Shown here: one piece after another, positions 1 through 11,433 of the stretch
Layout of the letters: every line of letters starts with the position of its first letter
Position numbering within the stretch: the stretch's first letter is position 1
DNA from: Posidonia oceanica
Taxonomy: Eukaryota > Streptophyta > Magnoliopsida > Alismatales > Posidoniaceae
Assembly (NCBI GenBank): GCA_037176725.1
Contig: JAZBRS010000026.1
Location: forward strand, 59,622,501 to 59,686,500
Length of the DNA stretch: 64,000 nucleotides
Reading direction: 5' to 3'
Position numbers and translations under genes: made by a program
The notes under the pieces: generated by a model
Database searches by the model: none
What the model saw: only the letters and a program-made list of their open reading frames with translations
What the model was told of the DNA's origin: nothing

Positions 1-839
1 GAATTTAAATGCAATGTAACAAAGTTAACATGCTGAATTAAATAAAACTTAAACAAACAGAGGACTGAATTGCAAAAATAAAAGAACTTAAGGAATTAAA
101 TGCAATGCAAATATTTAAACTAACGAAACTAAAAAACCAAAAATAACGTTACAGTGCTACAGTGACTCTCGAGTCACTGCAGCAATGCGCCGGAGAAGAA
201 GCTACTACGCGGCGGTTTTGGCGGGCTACGGTTGCTGCGGCGAGGTGCGGAGGCTGCGGGCAACTGCTGCGGAGGTCCCGGTGGCACGAGTAGCACGCAG
301 AGGGCCGGGAAGCTACTGGCCGACCTCTACAAAAATTTGCAGAGTAAGTCCGGCGACCGGCGAAGCCCGAGGTTGCTGGGAGCTATTGCTGCTGCTGGGA
401 GGCGTCGGAGCGAGCTGCTGGAGCCGAGGTGGGACCGACCGCGAGCAGCGGAGGGGTTGGGATAGCCTGGACCAATGCACAGGCGTCGGCGGAGGCTGGC
501 TGTCGGCGGGGAAGAAGAGCTCACGGCGAAGCTCAAAAAGCGAAATAAAGCACGAAACAACAAAATAAAATGCTGGGAAGCAATGCATGCAAGCTAGGAA
601 CTTAAAAGTGGGCTCGGTTACCTGCGCGGTGGGCTGAGTTAAGCTGACAACGTGCGATGGATGCTACTGTCCGACGGTGGCTCGCAGGGGTGCACGAAGG
701 GCCGGGCGAGCTGCGGCGAGATCCGGGCGAGTCGCAGGAGAGCTGAGGATGCTCCAAATGCTCTCAGAAGCTAGTTCCACTGATCGGAGAGGAAAAATGG
801 ATTTTGGGTGTGTAGAGAAAATCTTGGGTGGTTGCAGTG
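1..839 (-). mobile_element. Outer family-O LTR, left part (interrupted)
   Basis: Left part of an older family-O LTR that is split by the solo LTR at 840-6381 and resumes at 6387. It contains the ATGCAA-rich tract and the GC-rich segment (about 180-780) that also occur inside the other family-O copies. The minus strand is assigned because family-O LTRs read TGTTGACACC to CTACA in the transcribed direction, a direction set by the polypurine tract at 43135. The start of this copy lies before the window. The ORFs here are composition-driven and not credible genes. Confidence 0.7.
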
Positions 840-1540
840 TGTAGTAATCCCGGTGTTCAGATCGTCCATACACATTGCCAAAGCTCGCGTGCACCAATCA
901 GAATCAGGCTCATTATTAGTGGCTATGTCCGAGAAGGAAGACTTAACTCGAAAACATTTAAAAAAGGGAAAAAGGGAAGAAAAGGAGAAGATAAGACAAA
1001 TCGGAGTCGCCACCAAGTCTATTAGATCGGGAGACAAGGAAAATCGGGGAAATGCGTGAATAATCACGCAAAACCAAGCAAAAGATGCAATGCAAGGCAA
1101 TGCAAAAGAAATGAGATGCAAATGAATGCAAATGATGTGACTCGTGCCTAGGATAAGGACAATATAGTCATTGCGGGCCAAGAGAAAGAGCAAGGACTCC
1201 TGTTACGCGCGGGAAAAGTGTTAGGCACCCCCGACACGCCCGAGAATCGGTCTTTCTAGGCTTACGCTTGCATACGCAGGGAAATGCAGATTTTGAATGC
1301 CTAAGTGTCAATGAGTGCCTAATTAAATGCTCATAGGTGTGCTCTAAGTGATGGAAAGCGTGCAAGGAATTAAACGTGCTATCTAAGTGCTCAGCAGCGC
1401 TGTCTGTGTTCCGAACCGGGCGAAACCTGGTTCGTGAGAACTCCAAGTAGTAAGCAACACTGCCCTATATGCAAATGCAGGCGATAAAACAAAACAGCGG
1501 TAAAAATAGGCAATGCGGACGACATGCAAGAGGAAACAAC

Positions 1541-2255
1541 GTAAAACACGCAAAACGGTGCGAGAAACGAAGTCGACACGCAAAACGATGCAAGAACGTA
1601 AAACAGTGCGAGAAATAAAGCAAGAACGCAAAACAGTGCGAGAAACAAAGTCGGCACGTAAAACGGTGCAAGAAACAAGCGAGGCATGCAAAACGATGCA
1701 TGAAACGAAGCAGGCACGCAAAACGGTGCAAGAAACAAAGTCGACACGCAAAACGGTGCAAGAAACAAAGTCGGCATGCAAAACGGTGCCAGAAACGAAG
1801 TCGACACGCAAAACGATGCAAGAAACGAGGCAAGAACGTAAAACAGTGCGAGAAACAAACAAAAACGCAAAACAATGCGAGAAACAAAGTCGGCACGCAA
1901 AACGGTGCAAGAAACAAGCGAGGCACGCAAAACGGTGCAAGAAACAAGCGAGACACGCAAAACGGTGCAAGAAACAAAGTCAGCACGCAAAACAGTGCAA
2001 GAAACAAAGCCGGCACGTAAAACGGTGCAAGAAACAAAGCCGGCACGCAAAACGGTGCAAGAAACAAAGCGGACACGCGAAACGATGCAAGAAACAAAGT
2101 CGGCATGCAAAACGGTGCAAGAAACAAAGGTTGACACGCAAAACGGTGCAAGAAACAAAGCGGGCACGCAAAACGGTACAAGAAGCAAAGTGGGCACGCA
2201 AAACGGTGTAAGAAATGAAGTCGGCACGCAAAACGGTGCAAGAAGCGGACGAAAT
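1541..2255. repeat. About 30-bp minisatellite inside LTR copy A
   Basis: About 24 tandem units of roughly 30 bp, each built on the core ACGCAAAACGGTGCAAGAA followed by a variable linker such as ACAAAGTCGGC. Because the unit is a multiple of three and lacks stop codons, long ORFs run through it on both strands (for example minus-strand 1391-2293 and plus-strand 1513-2211). These are repeat artefacts unless expression is shown. Copies B, C, D and E carry the same core with other linkers. Confidence 0.92.
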
Positions 2256-2559
2256 AGAGCATCTAAAAGCCATGCAATGCAATTGATATGCAAAAGATGC
2301 TATGCAGAAATTCAAGGGGGCTTACCTCGAAGATCTGAAGCCTGATCTGAGAAATGCTTGGTCTATATTGAAGTACGCTCCACTGGGGTCGTTCAGGTAT
2401 CTTGGTTGCGAAGATCCGGCAATCCGATCAAAGGGTATCCAGACTTCAAGGCAGGAGGCCAGAACAGGGTAGAAGATAGGATCTAAGTGTAAAATAGAGC
2501 CTAAGGGTGTGCAAAACAGGTCCTCCCGTATAAACGGGAGCTAAGAATGCCTAAGTGTG

Positions 2560-3240
2560 TGCAAGGGGTGCCAGATGCAATAAAAGACTTAGGGATGATT
2601 TTTCAGAAAACTGGGGACTTACATGCAATTTTTCAAATATGCAGGGTCTAAAATGCAATTTTATAAGCAAATTATGCATTTAAATGATTTTTATAAGCAT
2701 GCAGATGACCTATGTGCAATTCTCAAAATATGCAGGATCAAAAATGCAATTTTATAAGCAAAATATGCATTTAAATGTATGCTGTGCATGATGAAGGACC
2801 AATATGCAAAAGTCAGATTATATGGGGGGGAATGATGCAATGCAATAAAGAAAATTGAAAAATAAATACCTAAGTTAACATATTAGAGGACTAAAGTGCA
2901 AATAAGAAAACTAACAGGGACTAGAAATGCAATACATCAAGGTAAAATATGTACATTAAATCAGATTAATATCAGGAGGACCAACATATAATAGTATAAA
3001 GCTAGAGGACTGGAACTTAAAGAAAACACTGAAGAGAAACACTGTGTCAGGACTAACATGTAATTAATTGATTTTTTAAGTTTTCCATGCAATTTTATAA
3101 GATTTACATACGAAATTAAATGAAAGATAAACAGAGACAGGACTGGAAAGCAATAAAGCAAGAAAGTAAGGCAGATATGCAATTTTTGGCAAAATATGTA
3201 TGTTAAGCAAAAAATAACAGCAAACGAATGAAAGAAAATA
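2560..3240. repeat. Degenerate ATGCAA-rich repeat tract in LTR copy A
   Basis: The stretch repeats a loose phrase (GGACCTA, then ATGCAA, then TTTTATAAGC) at irregular spacing of 20-60 bp. Equivalent tracts are at 39120-40080 (copy D) and 47290-48170 (copy E) and, inverted, at 31200-32530 (copy B). No gene is visible here. Confidence 0.6.
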
Positions 3241-6200
3241 AAAGAAGCTGAAGGCACTGTAGCTCCGAGAATCAGAGCTTGGTGCCGGAGGAAGAAGCTT
3301 GCTCGAACGGTGCTACTGCGCCGGGAAGTTGCTCCGGAGGTGGACGGAGGTCGGAGACGCGTCGCCGGGCCTTGACGTGGCCTGGAGCTAACCAGAGAGA
3401 GCTGCGGAGCTCTGCAGAACATATCGGAGCAGACCGGAGGAAGACGGCGTCGACAGTGGAAATGGAGGATGGGGTTGTGCTTCTGGAAGCTTCGTGGAGC
3501 TCAGACGATCGTCAGCGAGGCTTTTGGAGGCCGGAGCAGTGGTTCGGGTGCGGAGGTCGCCGGAGAAGACAAGTCAACGGCAGCATTGACTCCGAGCGAC
3601 GCAGACCGAAACCTTAGTCTAAGGGGGGGAGAAGCAAGAGAAGAAGACGACTAAGCTAACGGTGTGGAGAGGTACCTGTTTCGAAGCCCAGAGCGCTCCC
3701 CCGATGTAGGTGACCTTTGCCGAAGTCGGCGAGGATGGTCCGGCTGCTGGAGGCGTCTTTGGCGGCAAGCGAACGTCCGAAACTGCTCTGCGTGGTCCTC
3801 CGGAGCTCGCTGGATGGTTGGAATGAAGCTTCGAAGCCGGCGAGAGAGGATCAGCTTTTTGGGTGCACAGGGGATCGTCTGAGGTGGGGAGAGGTGTCTG
3901 CTGCGCCTCAGGCCAAATGGAAGCTTCCAGTGAACTTCTGGAGCTTCGGTGATGGTTTCTGAAAGGTTAGATGGGTTTGCGGAGGCTTGAGGAAGGAGTT
4001 GGCTGAGGTCTGGATTTTCAGTCAGAAATAAGAATAGGTGTTTGTTGTGGGGGATTATGGCCGTGGTGAGGGTTAGAGGGGAAGCTTGGGTGGTTTGAAA
4101 AGGTGGAGTTTCAGTGAGTTTCTGGGTAGGTTTTGGGGAGGAATGGTGGTCTATGCAGGAAGGAATTCTAGAGGAAGATGCTGTTGGGTTCTGTGGAGGA
4201 AGTTGGGTGTTTCTAGGTGGTTTTGGGTTACAGATGGCTGCGGAATGAGAGGGCTGAAATGCTGGAAGTTTGATGGATTTGGGGAATGAAGTTTGAGAGG
4301 TTTGAAGGGTGTTGGAGGTTTGGATTGCAGTGGGATGAAGGAGGAGGAAATGTTGATCTTTTTGGCAGTGGAAGAGGGTGAATTGGGTTCTCTCCAACTG
4401 AGGATTGCACAAGGAAGAGGGTCGAGGTTATGGGATGCTTGAGGGTGTGTTTTTCTGGTCTTTGCTGCTACGGGTTCTACTGGTTTTTGGTCTGCAGGTT
4501 CGGCAGCAATTAATTGCCAAGGAGGGGTGGTGGCAGACGCACGGCTGAGGCAGGCGGCGCGTGCTGGTCCGGCCTAGCAGGGGGCGTGCGACGCGCAAGG
4601 ACGGCAGGCCTGGGATGGGTGAGCTGTCGATTGGTGAAGGCTGTGGTTGCAGAAGAAAAAAAAGAAAAAAAAACAGAGAGGGAGGAGAAGAACTGCTGTG
4701 GAGAAGGAGGGAAGAAGGGGTTTGCAGGTCGTGGGCCGGGCCTGCGTGGGATTTTAAAAAAAAAGAAAAAAGAAGGAGAGGAAGGGATTGGTGGGCTGGA
4801 CTAGAGGAGAAAAAAGAGAGTAGAAAAGAAAGAAAAGATAAGGAAGAGGGGAAGAAAGAAAGGAAGAAGAAAAAAAGAAGAAACAATTGAAATAAAATAA
4901 AAAAGAAAGTTTGAAAATATTTTTAAAGTAATTGTTTTTAAGTTAGGATTTTTTCTAATTAGGTTTTTGAAGATTGTTTTTAAATTAATTTGGGTTAGAA
5001 GAATTTTTAGTTTTGATTTAAGTTTTTAGGAATTAAGTTTTCTTTAAATTGTATTTAATTTGGTTTAAATGTTTGTTACATTTTTTAATTGTTTTTTTAG
5101 TTAAGTTCTCCTTGTTAAGTTTTTAATTGAGTGTTGGGATTTTTAATTAAGCTTTTTAATGGATTGTTTTTAATTAGTCAGGAGGAGTTTTAGTTTTTTA
5201 GTTTTTTTGGATTTTTCCTTAAGTCTTTTTAAATTGCTTTTGATTTTGTTTGTTAAATCCTTTTAATATTTTTAGTTAAGTTTTCTCTTGTTAAGCTTTT
5301 TCTCTTTTTTTTTTCTTTTCTAATTAAATTTTTTAGGCTTGCATTAGGTTTTAATTGTTTCTTTTAGATTTGTTAAGTTAAGATTTGTTTTAATTACTTG
5401 TCTTAGTATTCTTTAATTGTTTTCTTCTTTTGTAGGATTTGTTTTTGATTATTTTTAATGAGGTTTTTACTGTTGGCTTGTTTTGATTATATTTTGGTTT
5501 TTTACTTGATTTTATAACATTTTTCTTTTGTTTGTTTTGTATTTTTTAGGTGGCATTCTTAATTTCCCTTTTTTAGTTGGATTTAGTTAGGTTTTTGTTT
5601 TTTAGTGTTTGGTTAAGTTTTTAATTATTTCTTTTTAGGATTTTGATTTGTTTCTCTTTTGTTTTAGAGTTTTAAAGGTTTTCAAAGGTTTTTTAAGGAT
5701 TTAGTGGAAGAAAAGAAAAGAAAGGGACAAGGAGAAAGAAAAGGAGGAAATGGAGGAGGAAGGGAGAAAGAGAGGAGTGGAGGGAAAATAAATATTAGAA
5801 AATCAAGGAATAAGCTAAAAATAGAATAAAAATGCAAATAAAATACAGAAGAGAGAGATGCACAAGGTGGGCCCACAGCCAGGCAAGAAGAAGGGAGAGA
5901 AGGGGGTGAAAAGAGGGAGGATAATCAAGAGAGAGAGAGGAGAGAGAAAAGAATAATCTAGGAGAGAGAAAAGGATAATTTGGGTAAATAAAGGGGTTAG
6001 AGGTTTAGGAAAGAGGTGAAATTTGGTGGGTGTGCGGCCTATGGTCTCTAGTGTTGGACCAAGGATTTGGATTTAGTTTTTGGAAGGGTTTTGAGGTGTA
6101 GAAAAATGGTAGTTTTGCCTAAGTTTCCTAGGATTTTTGGGAGTGGTTTTGGTTTGAAATTTTAAGGGCTTTTTAGTAGGCTTGCTAAGTTGGGGAGGGT

Positions 6201-6386
6201 GAGTTTTCCTATGATTTTTGGGTAGTTTTTGGGTTCAGGAAATGGGTGCGATCCTAGGTTGAGTTTGGGCTTGTTTTAAGGGGAAAGAGGAAGAGAAAGG
6301 TGTAGGTTTGGCCCTAGGTTTGGGTACAGAAGCCACCAGAAGATTCCAATCGATTCAGCCTGTCAAAATGGAGTGTCAACACGGTG

Positions 6387-7530
6387 CTGCTGTGGCTCTC
6401 TCCAATGGTTCTCACGCTCGTGGTGATCGTGGAAGGCTGAGGAAGGTGGTGGTGAGGTTTGGGACGTGTGAGGATGCAGGGGAAAGGAAGTTGCAGTGGG
6501 CTCTGGAAGTGGTGCTGTGGGAGAAAAAATGGGTTCTGGGGTGATGGGAGGTGAATTGTGGATGCTGGGGGTCTGGGAATTGCAGTCAAGTGATAAGGAT
6601 TGCATGGGGAAAGTGAGGTGTAGTGCTGAGGCAAGTGGGAGAGGGGATTCGGCAGTGGAAGGGCTGTGCAGAGGGGGTCTGTGAGTGTGTGTGTGTGAGC
6701 GGGTTTAGAGGAGGGTTTTTGAGTGGGAAGTTAGTGAAGTATAGAGGAGTTAGTGGTGGATGGGAGAGGGAGTAAGTGAAGGCTGTGAAGGTGGAAGGCT
6801 GTGCAAGGCCGAGCATGGAGGCGGTGGTGTTGTGCATGGGAGGAGGAAAAGAAAAGAGGTCGGGCCTGTGGAGGGAAAAAAAGAAGAAGAAGAAAAGAGA
6901 AGGGAGGAGGGAATGGTGGGTTGGGCCCGAGGAAGAAATAAAAAAAGAAAGAAAGAAAAAAAAGAAAGAGCTATTGGGCCAGGCCCGAGAGAAGAGGAAG
7001 AAAAAGTAAAAAGAAAAGGAAAAAAAGGAGGAGGAAAGAAGAAGAAAAAAGAAAAGAGAAGAAAGGTAGTGGTGGAAATGGACTGGGCCCAAAAAAAGAA
7101 AAATAAATAAAAAAGAAGGAGGCAGTTGGGCTGCGTTGAAGGTGGAAAGAAAAATAGAAAAGAAAGAAAAAAGAGGAGAGGAAGGAAGGGAAGGAAGGAG
7201 GGAAAGAAAAATAAAATAAAATAAAACAAAGAAAAAAGAAGAGGTAAGGAGGAGAATGTACTGCTAGAGTGTAGAAAAAAAGAAAAGAAGAAAAAAAAAA
7301 GAAAAAGAAGGAGAAAAAGAGAGAAAAGAAAGAAAAGAAGGAAGAAGAAGAAAAAGAAGGAAAAGAAAAGAAGAAAAGAAAGAAGGAGAAGGACTTGGAC
7401 TTGACTTGCTAACCTAGGATTTGACCTAGGGTTTTGGGTTGCTAACCTAGGATTTAACCTAGGGTTTTGGATTTGAAAAAGGATTTCAAAAAGAACCACC
7501 AATTGAGCATGTCAAAATAAGATGTCTACA
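6387..7530 (-). mobile_element. Outer family-O LTR, right part
   Basis: Continuation of the outer LTR after the nested solo LTR and its target duplication (6382-6386). It ends in TGTCAAAATAAGATGTCTACA-like sequence, the diverged counterpart of the TGTCAAAATGGGGTGTCAACA end of the other copies, so the LTR boundary is placed at 7530. Past this point the sequence is low-copy. The far end lies outside the window, so its target duplication cannot be tested; the five bases after it are GTGAC. Confidence 0.72.
6843..7395 (+). repeat. Long polypurine tract
   Basis: About 550 bp of the plus strand are almost entirely A and G, with only short interruptions. It belongs to the LTR and has purine-rich counterparts in other copies (4640-4900, 41260-41520; pyrimidine-rich at 29470-29720). 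The Lys/Glu/Arg-rich and Phe/Ser/Leu-rich ORFs across it follow from composition. Confidence 0.8.
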
Positions 7531-8231
7531 GTGACAACAATTACCGCTGCTTGCCACTAGGATCTCATCTACTGCAATGTAAGTCCCACCAGTTTGCTTC
7601 CACCAAAGAACTTTGGATGTCAAGTCTTTATATAGTCCATCTACAAAACACTACAATCATCCTTCAAAATCTATTGCTTAGAAAATTTTGCTCCCTCTGA
7701 ATATATGAATAGCTTATATTAATAACCAATATTTACCATTTGAGGGATCCATGAGAAAATAGTTATACAATGTTTGTTATCATTCTTTCAACAGGCCTTT
7801 TGCCATCACGTAAATTTTGTATCAATACTTCCTCTAATCGCTTTCCAAGAATTGGAAATCATTGTAGATCAATGGATCGACACACATGGCTTATATGCAG
7901 TAATAAAAGTTTATTGTTATGCATGTTTCCATCTAGCCTTCCACAGGGTAAACAACTATTGGTACACATTAGACATTATTGCCTTTATTAACTCATTGTA
8001 AACAAAACGTAGGCATTGGAGGGTGGTAAATTTTGAGAATACAACTTCACCATGAAATTACACATAACAAAATTTTCGAATCCTTCACTAATACTATAAC
8101 AACCTTTTCAACTAAGTGGTCTTCAATGGCAACAAAGGACGTGATGACACTACTTTTCTAAAGAATAGCCATAACAAGTAACTTCAAATGAATCGTATAG
8201 GATGAAATCACCACAATGAGGATGGGATGCC
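7531..8231. other. AT-rich low-copy DNA, no supported gene
   Basis: This stretch follows the LTR boundary. A short plus-strand open frame (about 7774-8001) has no recognisable domain and no convincing splice or start context. Nothing else can be supported. Confidence 0.5.
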
Positions 8232-8482
8232 TCACTTCATATGAGCTGACATTGTCTTTGATGCTGCTCTATAATTTATACATCCATCTTTTTCCTTCTT
8301 CGCAAAGCTTGCAGCTCCAGATCCTCCTATGGGCAGTCGCTTTGTAATCAACCAAATTGCATGTCTATATGTTATCAACCAATAAGACCAGACATCCATG
8401 GCACAATTAGTGGGGCGGTTGGGTGAGAATCTCTGTAATCTTGTGAATATTTGTCTTTGAAGTTCAATCTTGGCTTCTCGTC
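8232..8482 (-). CDS. Putative terminal exon of unidentified protein
   Basis: On the minus strand a TGCAG acceptor at 8483 opens about 83 codons without a stop in AT-rich DNA, ending in TGA at 8232-8234. The peptide runs from REAKIELQRQIFTRL through MDVWSYWLITYRHAIW to KTMSAHMK. The length without a stop and the acceptor suggest a former exon. I do not recognise the family. It lies on the same strand as the gene pieces upstream and may be another fragment of that patchwork or the end of one of those genes. Confidence 0.35.
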
Positions 8483-10160
8483 CTGCATTACAAGTAACAC
8501 AGGCGAGAAAAGTAGTTAATCAACAAGGTGTTGGGTTTAGGCATAACCTAAAGCAATACCACAACAGCAATAGCTAGAATAGAATCTTACAGGAAGCATA
8601 TGCAAATATTGGTATTGCATTATCATTTGTTAATTTTTGCTATATGTGATATGTGAACACATACCTATGTTTCTAAGTATTGATAAATAATTGATGATCC
8701 GTATCTCAAGAATAGTGTTGTAAGCACAACAGAGATGCAAACAGAGTCAAGTAACACATGGATAACCAAACACCAATCCAGTTTGTAACCCTCAATTGCA
8801 GCAGAATGTCTATTTACATATCTTAACATGGCAAACCAACTTGGGTTTGCAAGAAAGTCATGAAGATGCGTGAGATCCGCTGTGAAAACATTGGAAAGAA
8901 ATTATTTAAATGCAAATATAGATGGCTCATGTCATGTGATACTTCACATAAAGTATCTAGAACTTAAAACTACATACAAATAGCATTTAGCAGCGGCATA
9001 AAGCAGTCTTTAGATCTTTGTGAGAAACAAACAAAATCTTTGACATTTCTTTTGCAAAAAAAGAAACTATAATAGCAAAGGAATGTAATATTACAACATG
9101 CAAATCCTATGATGATGGGAAAGGAGAAGCTGTACCTGCTTTAGCCAGCACTCCTGATGTTTGTGTACATACTTATCTGGCGAGAAGCAACTAAAAGTCA
9201 GCTGATTTACTGTCAGGTGCAAAAGTTAATAAAAATTAATTAACTAAAAGTAGAATTCCTAAAAATCATCTTGCAAATGTAATGTTAAAGTCAAAACTAA
9301 TAAATTGGAATCAGAAACAAAAAAGAATGATTAACCACCTCGAACCTCTTTACAAAAATTAACTGAAAGATGTATTGAATTTTAGCTCCCCTTGATAATT
9401 CAGTGGTACACATTTCTTGATAACTTCCCTCGACCATTGAAGAAAAAGCTGAAAATTGAGCATGATATAAAGAAATTGAATTAGAATAAGTTATGAGGCA
9501 TGGTCTGACATTAAATTGAAGGGAAGAGAGAAAAGTCCAATACATAAGACATTTGTTAAGTGACAAGTGTAGATAACAGAAGAAGGAGACAAAAAGGACT
9601 CCAAAGAGGCTTACTTCATTTGTTAAGTGACTGTTACAACTAGTAGGGACCAAATTTCAAATCTCACACTCGAAAATAGTCTCCCTCCCCTTTTTGTTTA
9701 TATATGATAACATTTGCCTACACTTAAGCAGCATTTTGCTACTTAAATCAAATAAAACTCAATTGACTAAGTAGAAAGACTTTGAGCACAGACAGTCACT
9801 GTCTGAAGCAAAATAACTGTCCATATTGAACAAATATAACTATTTACCTAGTCATATATCTAGCAAATCTTTTCCTAACAACAACTTGCAAAACCTGTTT
9901 GTAGCCCTTTCCAGTTAAGCATGGCCTTTTTTCTACCTAATGTACACCATCATGAAATTAAATTAATCTTAAATTATTAATAATATTTGTGTACCCCTTT
10001 TCAGCTACAAATGGCAATGACATATGGGTGGATGAAACATCTAGTTTGAGGCATATCTGAGGGTCAACCGAATTTGATGTTGCTTGATGTAAAACATATT
10101 TGTGGCAATAACAGAAGCAATGATCATATTAGAGATTATTACAAAAGTAGGAATTCTTAC
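8483..10160. other. AT-rich intron-like or intergenic DNA
   Basis: No convincing exon, RNA gene or repeat was found. The expected next PRORP exons (the YWLYAA and TNDEMRDH motifs) were looked for on the minus strand and not seen. Confidence 0.5.
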
Positions 10161-10501
10161 CAATCATCATTTGATCCTGTAGGAGTGGCATAAAGAGCAT
10201 CTGCATTTTTCCACTTCTCAACTAACTTCACATTTAGTGGTTCATCCATTTTGCCTCCATATATACGCCTATTATGCACAATTATAAGTGGCCACTTCTT
10301 TGAGGAAAGCTTTTGGCGTATGCCATTAACAACAGAATTGACCTAAAATATTTTTTGAAACAAAAAAAGGTTTAATATCAGACACTACTAATATAACTGA
10401 ATATCAAATGCCAGGAGGAATCAACCTTACCTTAGTTAAAGAGAACCAATATTTGCAGCATCAATTACTGCTTCAAAAGGGCCGTAATATTCCAACCATT
10501 T
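10161..10501 (-). pseudogene. PRORP: PRORP (protein-only RNase P) nuclease-domain exons, broken
   Basis: Two minus-strand exon pieces match the NYN metallonuclease domain of PRORP, the protein-only RNase P that trims tRNA 5' leaders in plant organelles and nuclei. Piece 1 (10501 to 10431) follows a CTGCAG acceptor and encodes KWLEYYGPFEAVIDAANIG, which includes the first catalytic aspartate, then meets TAA just before a GTAAGG donor. Piece 2 (10342 to 10161) encodes VNSVVNGIRQKLSSKKWPL, later EKWKNADALYATP and GSNDDW with the catalytic Asp pair, and ends at a GTAAG donor. The loop normally between the pieces is missing, joining them shifts the frame, and the PPR part and C-terminal exons are absent. 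It is a fragment, not a working enzyme. Family identity is strong; intactness is ruled out within the visible sequence. Confidence 0.8.
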
Positions 10502-10542
10502 CTGCAGATGGTAAACAAAAGTGGCCTTAGTGTCACAAGCTT

Positions 10543-10899
10543 CTAACTGACCAGATGGCCAAGTCCAGAAATGCTCTCATCAGGACCATCAAAAATTCCC
10601 GACAAAAGAACAATATGTGTTTCTCTATACTCTGAACTATGATTTTCTAGAACATACAACTCCAAAAAAATGTCCTTAGCCGACAAGACAGGAAAATGAC
10701 CCAACCTAAGGCAACTATCCTCTACTTTTGGCAACTGGAATTGAAGATATATACCAGATTCCATACACCTATCGAGAAAATCCATCGACTTATACTCCGT
10801 ATGTCCATCTAAGAACTTTATGTTTTTCAGAACAACTTCAGCTATGTCAAGATGCTCATCTGAAGACCAATGGCTACGGTCAACCTCACCAAGACGAAC
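10543..10899 (-). pseudogene. Unidentified protein exon fragment
   Basis: An AG acceptor at 10900-10901 opens 118 codons on the minus strand, starting VRLGEVDRSHWSSDEHLDI and continuing through RLGHFPVLSAKDIFLEL and LSGIFDGPDESISGLGHLVS to TAG at 10543-10545. After the stop the same frame stays readable for about ten codons (KLVTLRP), so the stop probably interrupts a longer exon. The residue mix looks like a real soluble protein, but I cannot name the family. The first four residues (VRLG) also fit the continuation of the upstream GBA2-like exon; the rest does not, so this may be a chimeric exon. Confidence 0.45.
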
Positions 10900-11024
10900 C
10901 TAACTTGCAATATTCCCAACATGGAACTGTCAGCAAATGCCAAATACTAAGGGCACAATAGCATCGTCAAACGTATGTAATTTCACTATGCTATTCAAAC
11001 ATTACATTTAGGAAAGAATCGTAC

Positions 11025-11135
11025 CATTCTGACTGCCTCCATAAATGTTACATTGAATTCTTTAAGTATGTTAGCATGACCGTTCAGTCGCCTTCTCCAT
11101 GCTTCTTTTGGTGAAATACCACCTTTGAAGTCCAA
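11025..11135 (-). pseudogene. GBA2-type glucosylceramidase N-terminal exon fragment
   Basis: A 37-codon minus-strand exon lies between a TTTGTAG acceptor and an AATG/GTACG donor, both in phase 0. It encodes LDFKGGISPKEAWRRRLNG followed by HANILKEFNVTFMEAVRM. This resembles the start of plant non-lysosomal glucosylceramidases (beta-glucosidase GBA2-type), where AWRRRLNSHA and KEFSVTF are typical. The catalytic (alpha/alpha)6-barrel part of that enzyme, normally more than 800 residues, is nowhere in the window. It is therefore an isolated exon. Identification is by memory of the family motif and needs BLASTX. Confidence 0.5.
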
Positions 11136-11433
11136 CTACAAATATTTCAACAGAAACTGACAACCTTTAGTAGTATGCCAACAAAGTGCTCAGTAGAGTG
11201 AAATTCGAACTCTTCCAAAGCAAACAGATTACCAAAAGAGAAAGTCAGAAACCACTCAATTTGAAATTCAGCAAGATTATCAAGGCACACTGTTTTTATT
11301 TTACAGATGCAAGACCCATATAGGCAAAAAAAAAAACTCTCTTTTGTTATACATGAAACGGGCATAGAATAGTACACTGGAACATAGGAATTTGGCAGAA
11401 GGATTTCGTAAGCAAGGCTTGCTTTTGAACAAT

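Larger units (their letters stand above)
840..6381 (-). mobile_element. Family-O solo LTR, copy A (5.5 kb)
   Basis: On the plus strand the unit starts TGTAGTAATCCC and ends GGAGTGTCAACA, so it has TG...CA termini. The five flanking bases are CAGTG on the left (835-839) and CGGTG on the right (6382-6386), a target duplication with one mismatch. No gag or pol lies inside, so it is read as a solo LTR. In plus-strand order it holds a conserved terminal block (840-1440), a minisatellite (1541-2255), an ATGCAA-rich tract (2560-3240), a GC-rich segment (3250-4620), purine-rich and T-rich tracts (4640-5700) and a GA-rich block near 5900-6000. The same order recurs in copies D and E, and inverted in B and C. 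Confidence 0.8.

Noticed and set aside
1391..2293. 300-codon minus-strand ORF of repeated CVSCTVLRADF-like peptides
   Set aside because: It coincides with the minisatellite, and other frames on both strands are also open, so it follows from unit length and composition.
6750..7502. Phe/Leu/Ser-rich ORF resembling membrane segments
   Set aside because: It is the complement of a polypurine tract; composition explains it.
7770..8001. Two overlapping plus-strand ORFs after the LTR boundary
   Set aside because: No domain, no coding support, opposite strand to the nearby gene pieces.
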